NCBI GenBank assembly: GCA_023442085.1
Contig: JAEZMT010000112.1
Location: 1-7,834 of the forward strand
Origin: Pseudomonadota bacterium
GTDB taxonomy: Bacteria; Pseudomonadota; Alphaproteobacteria; Rhizobiales; Xanthobacteraceae
DNA: 7,834 bases
Reading direction: 5' to 3'
This document shows positions 1-5,894 of the stretch, piece after piece. The translations under genes and the position numbers were made by a program. How positions within the stretch are numbered: position 1 is the stretch's first letter; every line of letters begins with the position of its first letter. The notes beneath the pieces are model-generated. The model made no database searches, had not been told where the DNA came from, and worked only from the letters and a program-made list of their open reading frames with translations.

Positions 1-531
1 GCGCTGAAGGCCATGAGCCCGGAGAACGTGATCTATCTCGGCACCTTCTCCAAATCGCTGGGGGCGGGGCTGCGCACGGGCTTCGCCATCTTCCCCGATC
101 ATCTCGCGCCGGCGGCGGGGGCGGCAAAGGCGCTGCTCGACAACGGCCATGTCTGGCTGGAGCAGGCGGCGCTGGCCGAATTCCTTCACAGCGGCGGCTT
201 CGTGCGCCATCTGCGGCGGGTGCGGCTGCGGTACCAGCAGCGCCGCAACGTGCTCGTCTCCGCCCTGCGCGATGCGTTCGGGCGGGTGGAACTGCGCGGC
301 ACGGAGGCGGGCACCCATCTCGCCTGGAAGCTGCCGCCCGGCCTGCCGCGCGCGCACCAGATGGCGGCGCTGGCCAAGAGCCGCAATGTCGGCCTCTACA
401 CGATCCAGAACGGCGGCGGGCATGAGTATGGCACCGCCGACGTGAGCAACGACTGGCTGCTTCTGGGATATGCCTCCCTCGCCGAGGAGCAGATCGAGGC
501 CGGCATCCACCGCCTGCGCGGCGCGCTTTAG
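1..531 (+). CDS. MocR-type PLP-dependent transcriptional regulator, C-terminal part (5' truncated)
   Basis: The reading frame is open from base 1, so the start and the N-terminal GntR winged-helix domain lie outside the window. What remains is about 176 residues of a fold-type I aminotransferase domain. The motif YLGTFSKSLGAGLR carries the PLP Schiff-base lysine (codon 52-54). It is followed by the typical C-terminal layout: a helical stretch with HLRRVRLRYQQRR, an AGTHLAWKLP strand, and a closing LLLGYASLAEEQIEAGIHRL segment. In MocR regulators (PdxR, GabR) this domain binds PLP or an amino-acid adduct as effector and rarely acts as an enzyme. The family is usually 450-500 residues, so roughly the last third is present. 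A stand-alone aminotransferase is possible, but the FSK context and the C-terminal pattern are more MocR-like. The target genes cannot be told from this piece. A methyltransferase follows closely on the same strand. Confidence 0.82.
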   Translation, partial: ALKAMSPENVIYLGTFSKSLGAGLRTGFAIFPDHLAPAAGAAKALLDNGHVWLEQAALAEFLHSGGFVRHLRRVRLRYQQRRNVLVSALRDAFGRVELRGTEAGTHLAWKLPPGLPRAHQMAALAKSRNVGLYTIQNGGGHEYGTADVSNDWLLLGYASLAEEQIEAGIHRLRGAL

Positions 532-536
532 GGAAG
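532..536 (+). promoter_or_regulatory. Ribosome binding site GGAAG of the methyltransferase
   Basis: GGAAG lies directly after the stop of the upstream regulator gene. It is 6 bases from the ATG at 543 but only 3 bases from the GTG at 540, which favours ATG 543 as the start. The site sits against the preceding stop codon, as expected for two genes read from one transcript. Confidence 0.6.
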
Positions 537-542
537 ACCGTG

Positions 543-1265
543 ATGAGCGGACAACAGGCAGAGACCGCACGGCGGCCGCAGGGCACGGCGCTTGAGGTGA
601 TCGAGGACTGGCTCGGGCCGCTGGGCGGGATGGCGATCCTCGATATCGGCTGCGGCCATGGCGCGCTGGCGCGGGCGCTGACGGCGCGGGGCGCCCGCGT
701 CCACGGCATCGATCCGGGGGCGGAGGCCATCGCGGCGGCCCGCGCGGCCGTGCCGGAGGCGTCCTTCACCGAGGCCGGGGCCGAGGCGCTGCCGTTCGCG
801 GACGCGAGCTTCGATGCCGCGATCTTCCTCAACAGCCTGCACCATGTGCCGGAGGAGCTGATGGCGGCCGCGCTCGGCGCGGCGCTCCGCGTCAGCCGAG
901 GGCCGGTACTGGTGGTGGAGCCTCTCGCCGAAGGCAGCTATTTCGAGGTGCTGCGGCCGGTGGAGGACGAGACGGCCATCCGCGCCCGCGCCCAGGAGGC
1001 ACTCTCGGCCTGTCTCGCGCAAGGTGCGGCTCTCGCGCACGGTGCGGCGCGGCTGGTCCGTCGCCTCGATTATGACGACGTGCGCCATGTGGCCGGGGTG
1101 GATGGCTTCCTCGCGCGGGCGGTCGCGGTCGATCCCGCGCGGCGCGATGCGGCGGACCGGCATCGCGACACCGTGGCGGCCCTGCTGGCCCGCTGGGGCG
1201 TCCCGGAAGCCGAGGGAATCCGTCTGGCGCAGCCCCATCGCGCGCTGCTGCTGGCGCGGGCCTGA
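543..1265 (+). CDS. Class I SAM-dependent methyltransferase (Methyltransf_11 type)
   Basis: A 240-residue protein, typical in length for small soluble class I methyltransferases. The SAM-binding motif I is ILDIGCGHGALARAL (about residues 32-46). The acidic end of strand 2 follows in VHGIDPGAEAI, then the ALPFADASFDAAIFLNSLHHVP segment (about residues 82-103), which matches the Methyltransf_11 motifs II and III. These place SAM use beyond much doubt. The acceptor is unknown: the C-terminal half (VEPLAEGSYFEVLRPVEDET onward) carries no signature I recognise. A GTG lies immediately before the ATG at 543, but the Shine-Dalgarno spacing favours ATG. The gene begins 11 bases after the MocR stop, so the two are probably cotranscribed; the methyltransferase could be a target of that regulator or simply a passenger. 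Codon use matches its neighbours. Confidence 0.88.
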   Translation: MSGQQAETARRPQGTALEVIEDWLGPLGGMAILDIGCGHGALARALTARGARVHGIDPGAEAIAAARAAVPEASFTEAGAEALPFADASFDAAIFLNSLHHVPEELMAAALGAALRVSRGPVLVVEPLAEGSYFEVLRPVEDETAIRARAQEALSACLAQGAALAHGAARLVRRLDYDDVRHVAGVDGFLARAVAVDPARRDAADRHRDTVAALLARWGVPEAEGIRLAQPHRALLLARA

Positions 1266-1377
1266 AGCCATGCGGAACGGTAACGAGTGACCGCTTAACA
1301 ACTTGATATCAATTGCGTTTTACGGTCACGCCCGAGATGTCGCGGCAGGGGTTCTGCCGGGCCGGTCGGGAGCACTC
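1266..1377 (+). promoter_or_regulatory. Intergenic region with possible promoter of the HD-GYP sensor gene
   Basis: This 112-base gap includes the most AT-rich stretch in the first half of the window. A candidate -35 TTAACA (1295-1300, five of six to consensus) is followed after 17 bases by TTTTAC (1318-1323, three of six). The -10 match is weak, so this is a tentative call. Between the boxes lies the perfect 10-base palindrome TTGATATCAA (1303-1312). Further down, CGGCAG (1343-1348) and CTGCCG (1354-1359) could form a 6-bp hairpin with a 5-base loop in the leader, shortly before the GGGAG ribosome binding site. Confidence 0.3.
1368..1372 (+). promoter_or_regulatory. Ribosome binding site GGGAG that sets the start of the HD-GYP gene
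   Basis: GGGAG lies 5 bases before the ATG at 1378. The frame stays open upstream to a TTG at 1303, but that codon has no well-placed Shine-Dalgarno sequence. The 25 extra residues would also precede a normal cytoplasmic N-terminus and first membrane helix. I therefore start the protein at 1378. Confidence 0.6.
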
Positions 1378-4281
1378 ATGATACCGTCGTCCGCATCCGC
1401 AAGGCGCCTTGGGGCGCGCGTCGGATGGACCCTACCGCTGCGGCTGCTGTTCGCCCTCGCGGTGGTGACGGCCATGGTCCTGCTCTCCGGCGCGCTGTTG
1501 TGGCAGGCCTGGACCAACGGACGGGATGCGCTGTTGAGCGCGACGCTGGAGCGCGCGGCGCTGCTCGGCCAGCTGATCACGGAACGGGTGGAGAACCGCG
1601 CCCTGCCGGGAACGGTGGCGCTGGAAATCCTCGCCAGCGATGGCAGCGCGGTGACCGGCGGGCCGGACACGCTGCTCGATCACCTCGGCGCGCTCAGGCC
1701 GGTGTTCGCCAGCATGCCCTTCCTCTCCTCCATCACCTTCGCCTATGGCGACGGCAACTTCGTGCGGCTCATGGCGCTCGATCCCGCCGAGGCCGCGCGC
1801 CAGTCCGCGCCGGAGGGCACGCGTTTCCTCGCCCATGTGATCGAGGCCGGCAGCGGGACGGGGCAGCCGGCGGCAGGGTCGTCCGCCGGCGTCTGGCGCT
1901 TCTTCGACAAGGACATGCGCCTCATCGGCGCGCGCGCCGCCCCGGCGGCGCTCCCGCGCGATCCGCGCCGGCGCGACTGGTATGTGAGCGCCATGGCGGC
2001 GCCGGGCCAGCATGTCACCGCGCCCTATGTGTTCCCCTCCACCGGGGAGGTCGGCGTCACCGCCAGCCGCAAGGTGGCGGGCGTCGATGCGGTGATCGGC
2101 CTTGATCTCTCCCTCACCGACATCGCCCGCGAGCTGGAAGGCCTGCGGCCCACCCCCGGCACGGAGGTTGCCATCGTCGACGCCGCTGGCTGGGTCATCG
2201 CCTATGCGGGGACCGCCTCGGCGATGCCGGACATGATCGTGCCCCTGCGCGATCTCAGGTCGGGGCCGCTGGTGGTGCTGGACCGCATCGCCATGCCGTC
2301 GCGCCGGCCGGCGAGCTTCAGCGCGGACGGGCAGGAGTGGCTGGGCGTCAAGGCGCAGCTGAACTCCCGCGTCGACCAACGCAACACTCTGGTGATGGCG
2401 GTGCCGCGGCGGGAGGTGCTCGCGCAGCTCCGGGCGAGCCTTGAGCGGCAGATGTGGGTGAGCGGCGGCATCGCCCTCGGCTTCATCGTCATCGGCTGGT
2501 TCGCCGGCCGGCGTCTGGGGCAGGGGCTGAACGAGCTCGCCCTCCAGGCGCAGCGCCTGACCCGGTTCGATTTCGGCCGACCGGCCAAGGTGGGCAGCTT
2601 CATCCGCGAGATCGCCGACTTCCACCAGGTGCTCGATGCGGTGGGTGAGACCATTCGCGATTTTCTCACCACCAGCGAGACCATCGCCTGCGAGCCGCAG
2701 CTCGACCGGATGCTGGAACAGGTGCTCGCCGCCACGGTGAAGGGCACGTCCTGCACGCGCGGCCTCGTCTATCTGGTGGATGGCGCCCGTCGCGACCTCG
2801 TGCTCGCCGCCGATGTGCGGGAGGCGGGCGATGCCTCCGCCGCCCTGCCCGAGGTGCTGTCCCTGTCGGTGCTCGATGCGCCGGAACAGGTCGCACCGCC
2901 GGAGCCGGACGGCACGCAACGTCTCGCCCTGCCGCTGCGCGACCGCAAGGGCCGCCCGGTCGGCTTGCTGGTCCTCGTCCATGGCGCCGATGCCGCGCAC
3001 CAGAGCGGCGCCTTCGTCGCCTTCGCGCGCCAGCTCTCCGGCACGCTCGCCATCTCCATCGAGACGCGGCGGCTGATGGAGGAGCAGTCACGGCTGCTCG
3101 AGGGGCTGATCCATCTGGTGGCCGACGCCATCGACGCCAAGAGCCCCTACACGGGTGCCCATTGCCGCCGGGTGCCGGAGCTGGCCGACATGATCGTCTC
3201 GCGCATGGCAGCAGATGAGGACGGCCCCTACCGGGACTTCGCCCTGAGCGAGGAGGAGCGTCGCGCCTTCCGGGTGGGCTCCTGGCTGCACGATTGCGGC
3301 AAGGTGACGAGCCCCGAGCACATCATCGACAAGGCCACCAAGCTGGAAGCGGTGCACAACCGCATCCACGAGGTGCGCACAAGGTTCGAGGTGCTGTTGC
3401 GGGACGCCCGCATCGCCCATCTCACGCGCCTCGCCGCGGGGGAGGATGCCGTGCGCTCGGCGCAGATCCTGGCCGAGGCGGAGGCGCGCCTCGCCGACGA
3501 TTTCGCCTTCGTCGCGCGCTCCAACGTGGGCGGGGAGTTCATGACCGACGAGGCCCTCGCCCGCCTCGCCGAGATCGCGACGCGCACCTGGACCCGACAT
3601 TTCGACGACCGGCTCGGCCTGTCGCGGGAGGAGGAGGCTCATCTCGCGGGCCATCCGGCCCCGGCGCTGCCCGCCGAGGAGCATCTGCTCGCCGACAAGC
3701 CGGAGCATGTCCATCCCTGGGAGGGCGTACGCCCGCCGGTTGAGAAGGGCGACCCGGCCAACCACTATGGCTTCGACATGCGCCTGCCGCCCGCCGCGCA
3801 GAATCTCGGCGAGCTGTACAACCTCTCCATCCGTCGCGGCACGCTGAACGACGAGGAGCGGTTCAAGGTCAACGACCACGTGGTGCAGACCTACATCATG
3901 CTGAAGGCGCTGCCCTGGCCCGAGGGGCTGGAGCGGGTGCCGGAACTGGCCGCCACCCATCACGAGCGCATGGACGGCAAGGGCTATCCCCGTCGCATCG
4001 CCGCCGATGGCCTCAGCCTGCCCGAGCGGGTGATGGCGGTGGCCGACGTGTTCGAGGCGCTCACCGCCTCCGATCGCCCCTACAAGCCGGCGAAGACCCT
4101 ATCGGAAGCCATGCGCATCCTCGTCTCCATGGGCCGCGAGGGGCACCTCGATCCGCAGGTGGTGGACTATTTCCTCCGCTCGCGCCTGTGGGAGATCTAT
4201 GCCGGACGCTTCCTGCGCGCAGACCAGCACGACGCGGTGGATGTGGCGGGCCTGTGCGGGCAGCTTCAGGCCGCCGCGTGA
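1378..4281 (+). CDS. Membrane sensor with dCache, HAMP-like, GAF-like and split HD-GYP domains; probable cyclic di-GMP phosphodiesterase
   Basis: This is a 967-residue protein. A first membrane helix (about residues 18-45) leads to a periplasmic region of about 310 residues with dCache traits: RRDWY (W201), TAPYV, GEVGVTASRKV and AVIGLDLSLTDI. A second helix (359-381) is followed by a HAMP-like linker and a GAF-like domain (about 440-565). The C-terminus holds the phosphohydrolase: SPYTGAHCRRV (H595), WLHDCGKV (H638, D639, K642), THHERMDGKGYP (H861, H862, G869-Y870-P871) and VADVFEALTASDRPY. These are the metal-binding and GYP hallmarks of cyclic di-GMP phosphodiesterases, and none is obviously missing. 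The usual HD-to-HH spacing is about 55-60 residues; here it is 223, through an insertion at about 653-820. There is no GGDEF domain. The likely role is to degrade cyclic di-GMP in response to a periplasmic ligand, but activity and ligand are inferred. The downstream synthetase gene is 63 bases away. Confidence 0.88.
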   Translation: MIPSSASARRLGARVGWTLPLRLLFALAVVTAMVLLSGALLWQAWTNGRDALLSATLERAALLGQLITERVENRALPGTVALEILASDGSAVTGGPDTLLDHLGALRPVFASMPFLSSITFAYGDGNFVRLMALDPAEAARQSAPEGTRFLAHVIEAGSGTGQPAAGSSAGVWRFFDKDMRLIGARAAPAALPRDPRRRDWYVSAMAAPGQHVTAPYVFPSTGEVGVTASRKVAGVDAVIGLDLSLTDIARELEGLRPTPGTEVAIVDAAGWVIAYAGTASAMPDMIVPLRDLRSGPLVVLDRIAMPSRRPASFSADGQEWLGVKAQLNSRVDQRNTLVMAVPRREVLAQLRASLERQMWVSGGIALGFIVIGWFAGRRLGQGLNELALQAQRLTRFDFGRPAKVGSFIREIADFHQVLDAVGETIRDFLTTSETIACEPQLDRMLEQVLAATVKGTSCTRGLVYLVDGARRDLVLAADVREAGDASAALPEVLSLSVLDAPEQVAPPEPDGTQRLALPLRDRKGRPVGLLVLVHGADAAHQSGAFVAFARQLSGTLAISIETRRLMEEQSRLLEGLIHLVADAIDAKSPYTGAHCRRVPELADMIVSRMAADEDGPYRDFALSEEERRAFRVGSWLHDCGKVTSPEHIIDKATKLEAVHNRIHEVRTRFEVLLRDARIAHLTRLAAGEDAVRSAQILAEAEARLADDFAFVARSNVGGEFMTDEALARLAEIATRTWTRHFDDRLGLSREEEAHLAGHPAPALPAEEHLLADKPEHVHPWEGVRPPVEKGDPANHYGFDMRLPPAAQNLGELYNLSIRRGTLNDEERFKVNDHVVQTYIMLKALPWPEGLERVPELAATHHERMDGKGYPRRIAADGLSLPERVMAVADVFEALTASDRPYKPAKTLSEAMRILVSMGREGHLDPQVVDYFLRSRLWEIYAGRFLRADQHDAVDVAGLCGQLQAAA

Positions 4282-4344
4282 AGCGCGAGCGCGACCGCTG
4301 CGATAGCGCTGGCGCAGGGGCAGCGCCGCAGCCATGATCCTTGC

Positions 4345-5877
4345 ATGACCGAGACCGGGAATCAGGCTGCCTCACCCCCCTTCAACCTCGCCCGCTTCTG
4401 CCTCGCCGCCGCCGGCGCGGACGCGGGCAAGCCGGCCTTGCTGGTGGCAGAGGGACCGAAGGGGCGCATCATCGAGCGCTGGAGCTATGGCGAGCTCCGC
4501 GAGGAGGTGCTGCGCGTGGCGGGCGGCTTCGCCGGATACGGCCTGCCGCGCGGGGCGCGGGTGCTGCTGCGGGTGGGCAACACCTCGCAATTCCCGCTGA
4601 TGTTCTTCGGTGCCATCGCCGCCGGGCTCGCGCCCATCCCCACCTCCACCATGCTGACGGGGCACGAGGTGGAGATGATCCTCGACGATTCCGGCGCCGC
4701 GCTGGTGGTGGGCGACGGATCGGGCGTGATGCCGGCGCCGCGCGCGGGCGTCACCGTCATCGATGCGGCCGGCATGGATCGACTGGGGGACGCATCGGCC
4801 ATGGATTTCGCCGACACGGGGGCGGACGACCTCGCTTTTCTCGTCTTCACCTCCGGCACCAGCGGGCGGCCCAAGGGCGTCGCCCATGCCCAGCGGGTCG
4901 GGCTCGGGCGCGTGCCCATGCGCGCCGGCTGGCATGACCTTCGCGGCGACGACTTGCTGTTCCACGCCGGGGCGTTCAACTGGACCTATACGCTCGGCGT
5001 CGGCCTCATGGACCCATGGGCGGTGGGCGCGACCAGCATCGTCCATCTCGGCGATCGCCCGCCGGAGGCGTGGCCCGACCTTCTGGAAGAGACCGGCGCC
5101 ACCCAGTTCGCCGCCGTGCCTGGCCTTTACCGGCGCATCCTGAAATATGCCGACATCACCCCCGACCGCTTCCCCGCCTTGCGCCACGGCCTCACCGCCG
5201 GTGAGGCGCTGAAGGCGGCGTTGCACGGCGAATGGGTCGCGGCGACCGGGCGGCCCCTCTACGAGGCGCTGGGAATGAGCGAGATTTCCACCTACGTCTC
5301 CTCCGGCCCCGCCGTGCCGACCCGGCCGGGCAGTCCCGGCAAGCCGCAGGCGGGACGGCGCGTCGTGGTGCTGCCCCCCGAGGGTGAGGCGCCGGACGCG
5401 CTCCATCCGCTGCCGGCCGGCGACACCGGCGTGCTCGCCGTCCACCGCTCCGATCCCGGCCTGATGCTCGGCTATTGGGGCCTCGCCGAAGAGACGGCGG
5501 CGGTGCTGCGCGGCGAGTGGTTCCTAACCGGCGACCTCGCCCGCTTCGATGCGGACGGCTACCTCTGGTACGAGGGCCGCGCCGACGACCAGATGAACGC
5601 CTTCGGCTATCGCGTGGCGCCGGAGGAGGTGGAGCGCGCCATCGCCGCCCATCCGGACGTGGCCGAGGTGGCGGTGGTGGAGACCCGGTCGGGTGACATT
5701 TCCCTCGTCACCGCCTTCGTGGTGCTCCAGCCGGAGGCGATGGCCGATGCGGCGGCGCTCGAAGCCCATGCCGCCGAGCACCTCGCCGAATACAAGCGCC
5801 CCCGCGCCTATGTCTTCATCGACGAACTGCCCCGGACCGGCTCCGGCAAGGTGATGCGCCGCGCGCTGCGGGCGTAG
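4345..5877 (+). CDS. AMP-forming acyl-CoA synthetase (ANL superfamily), substrate unknown
   Basis: A 510-residue adenylate-forming enzyme, full length for the family. It would activate a carboxylic acid with ATP and join it to CoA. The phosphate-binding loop is FTSGTSGRPKGVAH (T169 to K177). The A5 motif is YEALGMSE (E313, with GMSE in place of the more common GxTE). TGDLARFDADGYL holds the ribose-binding aspartate (D397), and GRADDQMNAFGYRVAPEEVE (from about residue 411) is the hinge and A8 motif. The A10 lysine is K502 in RTGSGKVMRRALR. The A8 style recalls medium-chain or general acyl-CoA synthetases rather than benzoate-CoA ligase, but the substrate cannot be read from sequence. No carrier-protein domain follows, so this is not an NRPS module. 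The ATG at 4345 lacks a clear Shine-Dalgarno sequence, yet the N-terminal PPFNLARFCLAAAG alignment supports it. It may be cotranscribed with the HD-GYP gene 63 bases upstream. Confidence 0.9.
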   Translation: MTETGNQAASPPFNLARFCLAAAGADAGKPALLVAEGPKGRIIERWSYGELREEVLRVAGGFAGYGLPRGARVLLRVGNTSQFPLMFFGAIAAGLAPIPTSTMLTGHEVEMILDDSGAALVVGDGSGVMPAPRAGVTVIDAAGMDRLGDASAMDFADTGADDLAFLVFTSGTSGRPKGVAHAQRVGLGRVPMRAGWHDLRGDDLLFHAGAFNWTYTLGVGLMDPWAVGATSIVHLGDRPPEAWPDLLEETGATQFAAVPGLYRRILKYADITPDRFPALRHGLTAGEALKAALHGEWVAATGRPLYEALGMSEISTYVSSGPAVPTRPGSPGKPQAGRRVVVLPPEGEAPDALHPLPAGDTGVLAVHRSDPGLMLGYWGLAEETAAVLRGEWFLTGDLARFDADGYLWYEGRADDQMNAFGYRVAPEEVERAIAAHPDVAEVAVVETRSGDISLVTAFVVLQPEAMADAAALEAHAAEHLAEYKRPRAYVFIDELPRTGSGKVMRRALRA

Positions 5878-5892
5878 GGGCGCTGCCGCCCC
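5877..5892. terminator. GC-rich hairpin between convergent genes, possible bidirectional terminator
   Basis: GGGGCG (5877-5882), loop CTGC and CGCCCC (5887-5892) form a perfect 6-bp stem. It fills almost the whole 17-base gap between the stop codons of the acyl-CoA synthetase (+) and the GMC dehydrogenase (-). The position suits shared termination for both strands. There is no T-run on either side, so it is not a classical intrinsic terminator, and short GC stems arise easily by chance in DNA of this composition. Confidence 0.35.
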
Positions 5893-5894
5893 CC

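Noticed and set aside
528..1301. Minus-strand open frame (257 codons) opposite the methyltransferase gene
   Set aside because: The plus-strand frame has clear SAM-binding motifs; the opposite frame is low in hydrophobic core residues and rich in R, H and G.
1303..1312. TTGATATCAA as an FNR/ANR-type box
   Set aside because: The half-sites TTGAT and ATCAA match, but FNR-type boxes need four bases between them and here there are none, so a dimer could not bind in the usual way.
1303..1377. N-terminal extension of the HD-GYP protein from a TTG codon
   Set aside because: No well-placed Shine-Dalgarno sequence precedes the TTG, while GGGAG sits 5 bases before the ATG at 1378. The extension also covers the likely promoter region.
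1432..3000. Long minus-strand open frame (522 codons) opposite the HD-GYP gene
   Set aside because: The translation is rich in R, H, G and A with no domain signature, while the plus strand carries dCache, membrane and GAF-like features over the same bases.
4306..4327. Hairpin GCGCTG/CAGCGC (or GGCGC/GCGCC) after the HD-GYP stop as a terminator
   Set aside because: The stem is only 5-6 bp, has competing pairings and no T-run, and is expected by chance at this GC content. The next gene starts 18 bases later on the same strand.
4372..5445. Minus-strand open frame (357 codons) opposite the acyl-CoA synthetase gene
   Set aside because: It has no family motif and lies wholly inside a gene with all adenylate-forming motifs, so it is a compositional shadow.
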